From Gaiellasilicea sp963784895 (GTDB lineage Bacteria > Actinomycetota > Thermoleophilia > Gaiellales > Gaiellaceae): 64,000 bases of DNA. Below, piece after piece: positions 36,369-45,447 of the stretch (its first letter is position 1; each line of letters begins with the position of its first letter). The position numbers and the translations under genes were made by a program. The notes beneath the pieces were generated by a model. The model was not told the DNA's origin. It did not search any database and saw nothing but the letters and a program-made list of their open reading frames with translations. Where the stretch lies: contig CAWATM010000003.1 in assembly GCA_963784895.1 (NCBI GenBank), forward strand, positions 1 to 64,000. Reading direction: 5' to 3'.

Positions 36369-38909
36369 CTACTCGTACTGGAGCGCGTCGAGCACGTTCA
36401 GCCGCGAGGCGCGCCGAGCCGGCGCGATCGCCGCGAGGATGCCGGCGAGGATCGCGACGACGGTGAAGACGGCGAGCGTCCCCACCGGCAGCGAGAACGA
36501 GACGCCGTACTCCGACAGCGACTGGGTCACGAGCGCTGCCAGGCCGACCCCGAGCGGGAGCCCGAGCGCCGCGCCGATCAACGCCGTGATCACGCTCTCC
36601 TGCCGGATCATCCGCCGCGTCTGGCGTCGCGTCATCCCGACTGCCCGCAGCATCCCGAGCTCGCGCGTCCGCTCGAAGACGGCGAGCACGAGCGTGTTCA
36701 CCATCCCGAACAGCGACACGATCACCGAGAGCGCGAGCAGGACGTAGAACAGGTTCATCACGTCGCTGAGCCACGCCGTCCAGTTGGCGATGAACTCGTC
36801 GCCGGTCTGGAGCTTGGCGTCCGGGAAGGCACCGAGCGCACGCTCGAGGCCGCCGGTCGAGTCGGCCTGGACGAGCGTCAGCATGTCCCCCGGGCGGGGG
36901 AAGTTCGCGTCGAACGTCTCTTGCGAGAGGACGATGTTGCCGAGCAGCTGGTCGAGGTCGCCGTGCTTCTTGTAGACGCCGCGTACGGTCGCCGAGACCT
37001 CCTTGCCTGCCGGCGTCAGGAAGAAGAGGTCGTCGCCGACGTGCCCGTCGCCCTCGCGGACGATCGCGTCGCCCTCGGCGAGGGCCGCCAGCGACGCGTC
37101 GGAGCCCTCGACCCACTCGAAGTTGTAGGCGCCTGCGATCGTGGCCGGGTCGACGCCGCTGACCGCCTTCTCGCCTTCGCCGGGGAGCTGTGCCTGGTCG
37201 CCGCGGATCGAGGAGCTGAGCGTGACTCCGGCCGCCGCAGCTGCGGCCTCGCCGGCGCCCAGCGGCATGGTGTCCCAGCCGCTCTGCGACGTGATCACAT
37301 GGCTCGTGCCGAGCTGCTTGCGCAGCGCCGACTCGTCGCTTGCGAGCAGGCCCTTGCCGAAGACCGCGACGAACGAGACGAGCGTGAGGCCGATCATCAG
37401 CGCCGCCGCGGTCGAGGCGGTCCGGCCCGGGTTGCGAACCGCATTCTCCTGCGCGAGCCGCCCGGCCGCGCCGCCGAGCCGCGCGGCCGGGAGACCGACG
37501 ATGTGGGCGAGGGGGCGGACGAGGCGCGGCGCGATCACGGCGAGTCCGATGAAGATGCCGAAGGCACCGCCGGCGATGCCGAGGATGCGGACACCGGTCG
37601 AGACGTCGGAGCCGAGCGTGCCGTAGACGAGCCCGAATGCGGACAGCGCCGTCACGACGAGCCCGAAGACGAGCGTCCGACGCGACTGCCGCTTCACGGC
37701 CAGGCCGCCCTCGCGCACGGCGGCGATCGGCGCGATCCGGGTCGCCCGCACGGCCGGCCAGACGGACGCGACGAGCGTCACGAGCGTGCCGGTCAGGATC
37801 GCGACGACAGCCGTCCGCGTCTGGAAGACGAGCGACGACTGCGGCAGCTCGAGATCGACCGCCGCGAAGAGCTTCGTCAGCCCCTTCGCGAGCAGGACGC
37901 CGAGGCCGAGACCGACCGCCGACGCGACCAGCCCGAGGATCGTCCCCTCGAGGATGACGGAGCGCAGCACCTGGCGCCGCGACGCGCCGAGCGTCCGCAG
38001 CGTCGCAAGCTCCTTCGTCCGCTGCGCGACCGTGATCGAGAGCGTGTTGAAGATGACGAACGCGCCGACAAAGAGGGCGATGCCGCCGAAAGCGAGCAGG
38101 AAGTAGCGGATGAAGGTGACGAACTCGCCGACGCCCTCGCCGTCCTCGGCCGCCTGCTCGGCGCCGGTGCGCACCTCGGTCGAGTCCGGGAGCGACAGCG
38201 CCAGCGCATCGATCAGCGTGGCCTGGCCGACGCCCTCTCGGGCGCCGACGGCGATCGCGTCGAAGCCGTCCTTGGCCAGCACCTCGCGTGCGGTGGCGAC
38301 GTCGAAGAGGGCGATCGTGGCGCCGCCGAGGCTGTCGACGTCGCCGAAGCGGGCGATGCCGGCGAGCTCGAACGAGCGCACGGGGCCCTCGCCGGCGATC
38401 TTGACCGTCTCGCCGAGCCGGAAGCCCTGCTCGTCCGCCGTGTTCACGTCCACGACGACCTGCCGAGGTCCCGAGGCCCAGTCTCCCTCGACGAGCTCGA
38501 ACGGGTTGAAGCGCTCGTCGCCGGGGTCGACGCCGAGGCCGAACGTCGGGTTGTTGCCCTGGATCGCCTCGCCCTCGCGGTCGAGGATCTTCGCCTGATT
38601 GGCGTCCCCGGACATGTCGAGGATCGTCCCGGCCGCTGCCTCCACCTCGGGGAGCGCGCGCACCTGCGCCAGCACGTCCTCGGAGACCTGCGCCTTGCCT
38701 GTCTGCGACCACTCGACGAGCTTCTTCCCGGAGACGACAGCGTCGGTCTGCTCGTAGGAGCTCGAGAAGATCGAGTCGAACGCCTTGTCGATCGTGTCGG
38801 TGAGGACAAGCGTGCCGCTGACCATGGCGACGCCGAGGACGATCGCGATCGCGGTCAGCGTCGAGCGGAGCTTGCGTGCGAGCAGGCCGCGGAGCGCGAC
38901 GCGCTTCAT
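36369..38909 (-). CDS. ABC transporter permease, FtsX/MacB type
   Basis: 846 residues. N-terminal helix at 15-40, a large extracytoplasmic domain (about 45-255), an FtsX helix set near 260-400 ('TKELATLRTLGASRRQVLRS'), a central pair of helices, a second extracytoplasmic domain and a C-terminal FtsX set ('TRELGMLRAVGMTRRQTRRM'). Such permeases with LolD-like ATPases move lipids, peptides or antibiotics, or work mechanically on wall enzymes. It overlaps the ATPase gene by four bases. Confidence 0.9.
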   Translation of the reverse strand: MKRVALRGLLARKLRSTLTAIAIVLGVAMVSGTLVLTDTIDKAFDSIFSSSYEQTDAVVSGKKLVEWSQTGKAQVSEDVLAQVRALPEVEAAAGTILDMSGDANQAKILDREGEAIQGNNPTFGLGVDPGDERFNPFELVEGDWASGPRQVVVDVNTADEQGFRLGETVKIAGEGPVRSFELAGIARFGDVDSLGGATIALFDVATAREVLAKDGFDAIAVGAREGVGQATLIDALALSLPDSTEVRTGAEQAAEDGEGVGEFVTFIRYFLLAFGGIALFVGAFVIFNTLSITVAQRTKELATLRTLGASRRQVLRSVILEGTILGLVASAVGLGLGVLLAKGLTKLFAAVDLELPQSSLVFQTRTAVVAILTGTLVTLVASVWPAVRATRIAPIAAVREGGLAVKRQSRRTLVFGLVVTALSAFGLVYGTLGSDVSTGVRILGIAGGAFGIFIGLAVIAPRLVRPLAHIVGLPAARLGGAAGRLAQENAVRNPGRTASTAAALMIGLTLVSFVAVFGKGLLASDESALRKQLGTSHVITSQSGWDTMPLGAGEAAAAAAGVTLSSSIRGDQAQLPGEGEKAVSGVDPATIAGAYNFEWVEGSDASLAALAEGDAIVREGDGHVGDDLFFLTPAGKEVSATVRGVYKKHGDLDQLLGNIVLSQETFDANFPRPGDMLTLVQADSTGGLERALGAFPDAKLQTGDEFIANWTAWLSDVMNLFYVLLALSVIVSLFGMVNTLVLAVFERTRELGMLRAVGMTRRQTRRMIRQESVITALIGAALGLPLGVGLAALVTQSLSEYGVSFSLPVGTLAVFTVVAILAGILAAIAPARRASRLNVLDALQYE

Positions 38910-39682
38910 CGACCCGATACCTCGCCGAGCACCTCCAGGATCTCGGCCTGGGACGAACGCGGCAGCTCCTTGACGATGACGCCGTCGGCGAGGAAGAGGA
39001 CGCGGTCGGCGATCGTGGCGGCGCGGGGATCGTGCGTGACCATCACCGTCGTCTGCCCGTAGGTGTCAACGGCGCCGCGCAGGAGGCCGAGGATCTCGGC
39101 CGAGGTCTGCGAGTCGAGGTTGCCGGTCGGCTCGTCGGCGAACAGCACCGTCGGCTTGGAGACGAGCGCGCGGGCGACTGCGACCCGCTGCTGCTGACCT
39201 CCGGAGAGCTCGGAGGGCCGGTGCGAGCGCCGGTCGGCGAGTCCGGTCGCGTCGAGCAGCTCGGCGATCCAGGTCGGCTCCGGCTTCTCACCGGCGATCG
39301 ACAGCGGCAGCAGGATGTTCTCCTCGGCGGAGAGCATCGGCAGCAGGTTGAAGAACTGAAAGACGAAGCCGATGTGGCGCCGCCGCAGCTTGGTCAGATC
39401 GTTGTCCTTGAGCGTCGTCAGCTCGATGCCGTCGATCGCGACGCTGCCGGAGCTCGGCTTGTCGAGACCCGCGAGGATGTGCATCAGCGTCGACTTGCCG
39501 GACCCGGACGGGCCCATGACAGCGGTCAGGTGGCCGCTGGGGATCGCGAGCGAGACGCCTCTGAGGGCGTCGACAGCGGTCTCGCCGGCGCCGTAGCGGC
39601 GGCTGAGGTCGCGGGCGACGACGACGCCTGCCTCCTGCTGCGTCTCCGACGCCTGATTGGCGAGCGCGAGTGCTGCTTCCAT
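38906..39682 (-). CDS. ABC transporter ATP-binding protein, MacB/LolD type
   Basis: 258 residues. Walker A is 'MGPSGSGKSTLMHIL' near 55, the signature 'PSELSGGQQQRVAVARALVS' near 158, and Walker B 'VLFADEPTGNLDS'. The 'SLAIPSGHLTAVMG' and 'IGFVFQFFNLLPMLSAEENI' segments are typical of the LolD/MacB group. It powers the adjacent FtsX-like permease. The gene is divergent from a histidine kinase 170 bases away, a common arrangement for peptide-antibiotic sensing exporters. Confidence 0.92.
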   Translation of the reverse strand: MEAALALANQASETQQEAGVVVARDLSRRYGAGETAVDALRGVSLAIPSGHLTAVMGPSGSGKSTLMHILAGLDKPSSGSVAIDGIELTTLKDNDLTKLRRRHIGFVFQFFNLLPMLSAEENILLPLSIAGEKPEPTWIAELLDATGLADRRSHRPSELSGGQQQRVAVARALVSKPTVLFADEPTGNLDSQTSAEILGLLRGAVDTYGQTTVMVTHDPRAATIADRVLFLADGVIVKELPRSSQAEILEVLGEVSGR

Positions 39683-39851
39683 GACGTGTGACGTCTCCTT
39701 CGAAGTGGGTCGGAACCTGACTTCGAGTGTGCGGTCACGCACGCCTGACGGCGTCGGTCGCCCTGGCCATTTCGAATCGTCCGTGAGGATGATCTCGACG
39801 TCGTCACACCGGACGATGGTGCGAACACCGGGTGTCGAGTACCGTTTCTTC

Positions 39852-40991
39852 GTGATCCAGAACATGCTGGTCCGGGCGCGCGCGTACGCCTTCGAGGTGG
39901 CCGTGCTGGCGGTGATCGTCCTCACCCAGGTGCAGTCGTGGACGCACGAGGACCACGGGCATGCCCGCACCGCGGCGCTCGCGCTGTTGACGGCGGGGCC
40001 GTTGCTCTTCCGGCGGCTGGCCCCGTTCGTCGCGCCGATCGTGACGGCGGCAGGCGGGATCGCGTTCTCGCTGCTCGACCCGGGCGCGGCCTACGACACG
40101 AGCACGATGTTCTTCGTCTTGCTCCTGGCCGCCTGGGCGGCTGGCTCGCTGATCGACGCGCGCCAGGCCGGAATCGCGTTCGCCGCCGTCGTCGTGTGCG
40201 GCTGGACGGTCGCGCTCCGCGCGCCCGACGTCCCGCGGACGGAGGCGCTCTGGATCACCCTGCCGCTCGCCGGCGTCTTCGCCCTCTCCGCCGCCGCTGC
40301 ACACCGGGCCGAGCAGGTCCGGCGCGCCGAGGCGCGGGCGCTGCGTACCGAGGAGGAGGCGCAGCAGGCGGTGGCCGAGGAGCGGGGCAGGATCACCCGC
40401 GAGCTCCACGACGTCCTCGCCCACTCGGTCAGCGTCATGACCGTGCAGGCGAGCGCAGTGCGGCGGCTGCTCACACCCGAGCAGGAACGCGAGCGGGAGG
40501 CGCTGCTGACCGTCGAGGAGACAGGCCGGCAGGCGCTCTCGGAGATGCGGAGGCTCGTCGGGATCATGCGGGAGGACAACGAGGTCGCCGCGCTCGCGCC
40601 GCAGCCGGGTCTCGGGACGCTGCCCCAGCTCGTCGAGCAGGTGCGCCAGTCGGGGCTGCCGGTCGAGCTGACCGTCGAGGGGACGCCTGTGAAGCTTCCC
40701 GCCGGCGTCGACCTCTCGGCATACCGGATCGTCCAGGAGGCGCTGACGAACACGCTCAAGCACGCCGGGCCCGCCCACGCCTGGGTGGCCGTCCGCTACG
40801 CAGGGGAGGATGTCGAGATCGAAGTGGCCAACGACGGGTCGAGCGACAACGCGAACCATGGTGGCGGGCACGGGCTCGTCGGCATGCGCGAGCGCGTCGC
40901 ACTCTGCGGCGGCGAGCTCGAGTCGGGGCCGCGCCCGGGTGGCGGCTACAAGATCTCTGCGCGGCTTCCCGTCGCCGGCGGTGCCACGTGA
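39852..40991 (+). CDS. Sensor histidine kinase, NarL-type partner (HisKA_3)
   Basis: 379 residues. Four to five membrane helices in the first 150 residues have almost no external loop (intramembrane-sensing or DesK-like). A coiled region follows, then the H box 'RITRELHDVLAHSVSVMTVQ' (His near 187), N box 'IVQEALTNTLKHAGP' near 296 and G box 'GGGHGLVGMRERVALCGGEL'. GTG 39852 is chosen because the helix region starts right after it; ATG 39816 and ATG 39864 are alternatives. It overlaps the response regulator start (GTGA) and probably controls the divergent ABC exporter. Confidence 0.88.
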   Translation: MIQNMLVRARAYAFEVAVLAVIVLTQVQSWTHEDHGHARTAALALLTAGPLLFRRLAPFVAPIVTAAGGIAFSLLDPGAAYDTSTMFFVLLLAAWAAGSLIDARQAGIAFAAVVVCGWTVALRAPDVPRTEALWITLPLAGVFALSAAAAHRAEQVRRAEARALRTEEEAQQAVAEERGRITRELHDVLAHSVSVMTVQASAVRRLLTPEQEREREALLTVEETGRQALSEMRRLVGIMREDNEVAALAPQPGLGTLPQLVEQVRQSGLPVELTVEGTPVKLPAGVDLSAYRIVQEALTNTLKHAGPAHAWVAVRYAGEDVEIEVANDGSSDNANHGGGHGLVGMRERVALCGGELESGPRPGGGYKISARLPVAGGAT

Positions 40992-41665
40992 GCGTTCGCG
41001 TCCTCGTGGTCGACGATCAGGCGCTCGTCCGCGCCGGCTTCACGATGATCCTGGAGTCGGAGCCGGAGCTCGAGATCGTCGGCGAGGCGGAGGACGGGTT
41101 GCAGGCGGTCGAGGCTGCGCGCGAGCTGAAGCCGGACGTCGTCCTGATGGACATCCGGATGCCGAATCTGGATGGGCTCGAGGCGACGCGGCGGATCCTC
41201 GCCGAGCCGGGCGAGGCGCCGCGGATCCTGATGCTGACCACGTTCGACCTCGACGAGTACGTCTACGAAGCGCTGCGCGCCGGCGCGAGCGGCTTCATGC
41301 TCAAGGACACGCCGCCGGAGCAGCTGGTCGCCGCGATCAACGTGGTCGCCTCGGGCGATGCGCTGCTGTCGCCGGCGATCACGAAGCGCGTGATCGAGGA
41401 GTTCATCCGGCGTCCGCCGAGCTCGATCGCGACGGCGCCGTCGCCGAAGATGGCCGAGCTGACCGCCCGCGAGCTCGAGGTGCTCGGCTTCATGGCGCGC
41501 GGGCTCTCGAACGCCGAGATCGCCAAGGACCTCTTCGTCAGCGAGACGACGGTGAAGACCCACGTGGCGCGGATCCTGATGAAGCTCGACCTGCGCGACC
41601 GCGTCCAGGCGGTCGTCTTCGCATACGAGACGGGGATCGTCCAGCCGGGGGCGGGCGACGCGTAG
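40988..41665 (+). CDS. LuxR/NarL-type response regulator
   Basis: 225 residues. Receiver domain 'VRVLVVDDQALVRAGFTMIL' with phospho-acceptor Asp near 55 ('VLMDIRMPNLDG'), Thr in 'MLTTFD', Lys in 'FMLKDTPPEQL'. LuxR helix-turn-helix near 158-215 ('LTARELEVLGFMARGLSNAE', 'VSETTVKTHVARILMKL'). It pairs with the kinase just upstream. Likely targets include the divergent ABC exporter operon. Confidence 0.93.
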   Translation: MSVRVLVVDDQALVRAGFTMILESEPELEIVGEAEDGLQAVEAARELKPDVVLMDIRMPNLDGLEATRRILAEPGEAPRILMLTTFDLDEYVYEALRAGASGFMLKDTPPEQLVAAINVVASGDALLSPAITKRVIEEFIRRPPSSIATAPSPKMAELTARELEVLGFMARGLSNAEIAKDLFVSETTVKTHVARILMKLDLRDRVQAVVFAYETGIVQPGAGDA

Positions 41666-42001
41666 CTAATGCACGGCGATGCGGTGCGCCGCCTCGTCCC
41701 AGCTCCGCACGAGCGGCAGGACTCCCGCGAGGCCCGTGATCTCGAACAGCCGGTGCACCTCGGGAGCTGCGTCGTCCGGGAGGAGCAGCAGCAGCGGCCG
41801 CTCGCGCTTCTCGCAGTCGGCGAGCCCCTCGAGCAGCACGCCGACGATCGTCGAGTCGATGAAGGTCGCCTGCGTCAGGTCGACGACGAGCGGTGCTTCC
41901 GCGCCGAGGGCGGTCGCGAAGTCGGAGCGCACGCGCGGGGCGGCATACGCATCGGACTCGCCGCGCAGGGTTATCACGCTGAAGCCGGAACCTGCGTCCA
42001 C
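41666..42001 (-). CDS. STAS-domain anti-sigma factor antagonist
   Basis: 111 residues of one STAS domain: 'FSVITLRGESDAYAAPRVRS' at the N terminus and 'LVVDLTQATFIDSTIVGVLL' with the phosphorylatable Ser in the DS-x-x-x-G loop (near residue 54). Such proteins bind anti-sigma kinases of the RsbW type; no such kinase is in the window. GTG 42001 is taken as start; GTG 41977 is an alternative. It is divergent from the membrane HTH protein and convergent with the response regulator, whose stop it touches. Confidence 0.85.
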   Translation of the reverse strand: MDAGSGFSVITLRGESDAYAAPRVRSDFATALGAEAPLVVDLTQATFIDSTIVGVLLEGLADCEKRERPLLLLLPDDAAPEVHRLFEITGLAGVLPLVRSWDEAAHRIAVH

Positions 42002-42107
42002 GGAGTCAGCATTGCGCGTTGATCCAATTTGAAACCGAGAAACCGTGGCAAAAACCTTGCCGGACCGGGCGTGGCAGGTCCGGCAGTCCATCTCGTACTC
42101 TCTGATT

Positions 42108-43340
42108 GTGTCGATTCTGGTTGAGATCGCCCAGAAGGCGGACGTCTCGGTCGAAGGCGTCGTGCGCGTGCTCACGCGCGAGCCGGTCAGCGATGCGATC
42201 AAGGAGCGCGTGCTCGCCGTGCTCGACGACCTGACTCCGGCCCAGACGCGGGCGGTGCAGCGCTTCGCCCTCGCCGCGCTCCACGACGTCGTCGAGCACT
42301 CCGGCGACGCCGATCTGGGCGACGGTTCGGCGCCGCCGGATCCCCGCCAGCTCGTGCTGCCCGTCGCGGCGGCGGAGCCCGAGCTGCCGACCAGCCTCGG
42401 CCCCGATGCTGCACTCGTGGAGCTCAGCTCCGTGCTCGGCGAGCTCGCGGAGGCGGTGCGCGACCTCCGACGCGAGACGGACGCCGAGCGGCGGGAGCGG
42501 GTCGACGACCTCGCCGTCCTGATCGACCTGATCACGACCGGTTGGCAGGGCCTCGATGCGCGGCTCGGCCGGATCGAGCGCCAGGTCAGCAGGCTCGAGG
42601 CGGGGCGCCGCGAGCACATCGCCCAGGCTCCCGTCCGTGTCGTTCCCGCGGCACTCGACGCTCCAACTGCCCCCGTCGCTCCGAGCGAGCCCGTCCCCGC
42701 GCCTCCGGCGAAGCCGGGCACGCGCGACCGGCTCCCGTTCGTCGCCGTGCTCTCGCTCGTCGGCGCGGGAATCGTCACGCTCGCGGTCCTCCAACTCGCT
42801 TCCGGTGGGCCCGACATCTCGCGGCTTGTCTCCGCGCGGGAGAGCTCCTCCACGACCGGCGAGGTCCCGGCCACCACTGCACCCACGCCGACGACGGCGG
42901 AGACGCAACCCGCCGCGACAACGGCCCGGCTGCCGGCGCAGAAGCCGACGGCCCCGGCGACGACCTCCGACGTGCTCGGGACGACGGCCCCCAGGACAAC
43001 GCGCCCGCGGCCTCCCGCGGCGACGACCACAGGGCCGGTGACGACCGCGCCGCCGGCCACAACGAGACCTGCGACGCCGGCAACCCCTCCGGCCGGGTTC
43101 GAGCCGACGCGCAACTGGGCCTGGGCGCCGGTACAGGGCGCCGACTACTACGCCGTCGCGTTCACGCGGAACGGCACCGCCGTCTTTCGGGCGACCCCGG
43201 CTGAGTCAAAGCTGACGCTCCCGAGCACCGTCGTCTTCCGGCCTGGCTCCTACCGTTGGGTCGTCCGGCCCGGCTTCGGCGCGCCCTCGGCGAGAAACCT
43301 CGGCGCACCGGTCGTCGACTCGGGCTTCACGGTTTCCTAG
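42108..43340 (+). CDS. Single-pass membrane protein with LacI-type HTH and Thr/Pro-rich external part
   Basis: About 410 residues. From GTG 42108 the first 50 residues are a LacI-family helix-turn-helix ('VEIAQKADVSVEGVVRVLTR', 'EPVSDAIKERVLAVLDDL'). Then come an Ala/Glu-rich helical or coiled-coil region (about 105-185), one membrane helix ('FVAVLSLVGAGIVTLAVLQL', near 230), a long Thr/Pro/Ala linker and a terminal beta domain ('FEPTRNWAWAPVQGADYYAV'). There is no sugar-binding LacI domain. The layout recalls ToxR-like transmembrane regulators. GTG 42045 is an alternative start. Not a family I can name. Confidence 0.7.
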   Translation: MSILVEIAQKADVSVEGVVRVLTREPVSDAIKERVLAVLDDLTPAQTRAVQRFALAALHDVVEHSGDADLGDGSAPPDPRQLVLPVAAAEPELPTSLGPDAALVELSSVLGELAEAVRDLRRETDAERRERVDDLAVLIDLITTGWQGLDARLGRIERQVSRLEAGRREHIAQAPVRVVPAALDAPTAPVAPSEPVPAPPAKPGTRDRLPFVAVLSLVGAGIVTLAVLQLASGGPDISRLVSARESSSTTGEVPATTAPTPTTAETQPAATTARLPAQKPTAPATTSDVLGTTAPRTTRPRPPAATTTGPVTTAPPATTRPATPATPPAGFEPTRNWAWAPVQGADYYAVAFTRNGTAVFRATPAESKLTLPSTVVFRPGSYRWVVRPGFGAPSARNLGAPVVDSGFTVS

Positions 43341-43344
43341 CGAG

Positions 43345-43640
43345 CTAACCCGCCGCGGCGACGACGGCCCCCGTGCGCAGGCTCGCGCCGGCGACGAGGG
43401 TGTCTGGCTCGCTCGTGTGCCCGCGGCCGCGAGCTCGGCCACCTGCCGACCGACGAGGAGGTCGAACGGGCGCGAGGCGGTCGCGCGGCTGGAGCAAGCC
43501 GGCGTCGGCACGCTCGCCGGCGGCGAGTTCGTCGACGCCGCGATGCTCGGCGCCGCGGGGCAGACGGCCGCGCTCGCGGACGCATACGGGACACGCGGCG
43601 CGTAAGAACCGCGCGCGAGCCGACACGAACGGGGACACAC
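43345..43640 (-). pseudogene. Possible degraded PIN-domain-like remnant
   Basis: The 386-base gap 43341-43726 has no intact gene. On the minus strand the last residues 'PDTLVAGASLRTGAVVAAAG' before a stop at 43345 and, in another frame, 'RPFDLLVGRQVAELAAAG' together resemble the C-terminal part of a VapC/PIN ribonuclease (D-x-L-I-A-A...GA-x-L-V). A frame change near 43430 separates them. No antitoxin is seen. Weak evidence. Confidence 0.25.
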
Positions 43641-43726
43641 CCGATCCGAAGGAGGAGAGGACAGTGCCCCACGGCTCGTGGATCAACGCTCCACCGCCGG
43701 GACATGGACGGCGAGGTGCTCGTCAA

Positions 43727-44128
43727 ATGAATCTCCGGCACGACGTCGTCATCCTCGCCTGCGCCGTCAGCGCCGGCATCCACGGGGCCCTCGCCCCGGC
43801 GCACTTCGCCGAGGGCACCGTCACGGGCGCCGGCTTCGTCGCCTCGGCCGCCGTCCTCGTGACGCTCGCGGTCGTCCTGACGCTGCGTCCTGCCGGCGCT
43901 CCCCCGCTGGCCGGCGCAGCGATCGTGCTCGCCGGGCTCCTTGGGAGCTATGCGCTCGCGACGACGACCGGAGTTCCCTTGCTCCACCCACACCCGGAGC
44001 CGGCCGACGGGCTCGCCCTCGCCACCAAGGCATTCGAGGCCGTCGGGCTGGCGGCGGCGGTGAGCCTCCTCCGGCGCCGCTCCGCCGTCTCACTTTCCCT
44101 CATCCACCCGAAAGGAACGCTGACATGA
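43727..44128 (+). CDS. Small membrane protein of a sigma-factor operon
   Basis: 133 residues with four hydrophobic helices (about 5-24, 30-52, 58-76, 100-115). 'HGALAPAHFAEG' in the first loop and 'GVPLLHPHPEPADG' in the third carry several His that could bind a metal or heme. The frame begins at ATG 43727. Its stop overlaps the ATG of the next gene, starting a run of four genes joined by overlaps through the sigma factor to its anti-sigma factor. No family recognised. Confidence 0.7.
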   Translation: MNLRHDVVILACAVSAGIHGALAPAHFAEGTVTGAGFVASAAVLVTLAVVLTLRPAGAPPLAGAAIVLAGLLGSYALATTTGVPLLHPHPEPADGLALATKAFEAVGLAAAVSLLRRRSAVSLSLIHPKGTLT

Positions 44129-44802
44129 ACGACGTACGTGCCACACGCCCGATCCCCCTCGCCCTGACGATGCTGGTGGCGCTCTTTGCCGCCCTCGTCG
44201 CGCTCGCTGTCTCGAACGGGCACGACGCCCACGCCCACGTCAACGCGACCACCGCCTCGCAGGCGGGGCTCCGTGCCGACATGCGCGTGCTCTGGGAGGA
44301 CCACATCACCTGGACCCGTCTCGCGATTATCAGCCTGACGACCGGCTCGCCGGACACGCAGGCAACCGTCGGCCGGCTGCTGCGAAACCAGGTCGACATC
44401 GGCAATGCGGTGAAGCCCTTCTACGGCAAGGCCGCGGGGAACGCACTCACGGCCGAGCTGCGCAAGCACATCTTGATCGCCGCCGACGTCATCACGGCCG
44501 CCAAGGCCGGCGACGCGGCGAAGCTCGCCGACGCGCAGACGCGTTGGCGCGCGAACGCCGACGAGATCGCGGCGCTGCTCGCGAGCGTCAATCCCCGCTT
44601 CTGGAAGCTCGGGGCGATGAAGTCGGAGATGCGGCAGCACTTGGCTCTGACGACGCAGGAAGTCGTCGCGAGGCTCCAGGGCCGCTGGGCCGCCGACATC
44701 GCCGCCTACGACAAGGTCCACAAGCACATCCTCCACCTCTCGGACGCGCTCGCGGACGGGCTCGTCAAGCAGTTCCCGAACAGGTTCCGCGGCGGCGCAT
44801 GA
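44125..44802 (+). CDS. Exported helical protein, His-rich
   Basis: 225 residues. One N-terminal hydrophobic segment ('LALTMLVALFAALVALAVSN', about 12-31) acts as signal peptide or anchor, followed at once by 'GHDAHAHVNATT'. The rest is almost all helix: 'LRADMRVLWEDHITWTRLAI', 'VGRLLRNQVDIGNAVKPFYG', 'AELRKHILIAADVITAAKAG', 'YDKVHKHILHLSDALADGLV'. Regularly placed His suggest a four-helix metal-binding bundle. I know no function for it. Co-transcribed with the sigma/anti-sigma pair, it may be a sensed or regulated component. Confidence 0.7.
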   Translation: MNDVRATRPIPLALTMLVALFAALVALAVSNGHDAHAHVNATTASQAGLRADMRVLWEDHITWTRLAIISLTTGSPDTQATVGRLLRNQVDIGNAVKPFYGKAAGNALTAELRKHILIAADVITAAKAGDAAKLADAQTRWRANADEIAALLASVNPRFWKLGAMKSEMRQHLALTTQEVVARLQGRWAADIAAYDKVHKHILHLSDALADGLVKQFPNRFRGGA

Positions 44803-45447
44803 CCGCTACGCTTGACCTCGTGTCGACGGCGCCCTCGGAGACCGTGGTCCCGGGTCTCGACGACGAATCGCGTGAGTGGCTGCGCGCGCTCCACGCCGAG
44901 GGCCCGGTCCGGGACGGGGCGGTCGCCCGGCTGCACGCGCTGCTCCTGCGGGCCGCGCGCTTCGAGGTCGCCCGCCGCCGGCCCGCGTTGCCGCACCTGC
45001 GCGGCGGCGACCTCGACGACATCGCGAACCAGGCGGCGGACGACGCGCTCGTCAGCGTCCTGCAGGCGGCTGGACGACTTCCGGGGCGGCAGCCGCTTCA
45101 CGACGTGGGTCTTCAAGTTCGCCCTGCTCGAGGCGGCGGTGAAGCTGAGGACGCGAGCGTGGCAGGGGCGCGAGGTGCCGCTCGAGCCCGAGAGCTGGAG
45201 CCTCTTCGCCGGCGGCGGGCTCGAGCCGGAGGAGGAGCTCGAGCAGCGTGAGCTGCTCTCCGCCTTGCAGCACGCCGTCGCCGAGCTGCTGACGCCGCAC
45301 CAGCGAGCCGTCCTCGTCGCGCTGGCGCTGAACGGTGTCCCGATCGACGTGCTGGCCGAGCGGCTCGGCACGACCAGAGGCGCGCTCTACAAGACCCTGC
45401 ACGACGCGCGGCGCAAGCTGCGGGATCACCTCGAGGAGGAACGCTGA
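44799..45447 (+). pseudogene. ECF-type RNA polymerase sigma factor with one frameshift
   Basis: Read with one base removed near 45065 (5'-GCAGGCGGCTGG), this gives about 215 residues. Region 2 is 'GGDLDDIANQAADDALVSVL' then 'RLDDFRGGSRFTTWVFKFAL' (-10 recognition), and region 4 is 'LTPHQRAVLVALALNGVPID' then 'VLAERLGTTRGALYKTLHDA'. Without that correction the protein stops short. ATG 44799 overlaps the helical protein's stop, and the TGA overlaps the anti-sigma ATG. The indel may be a sequencing error, a recent mutation or a recoding site. Confidence 0.75.
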
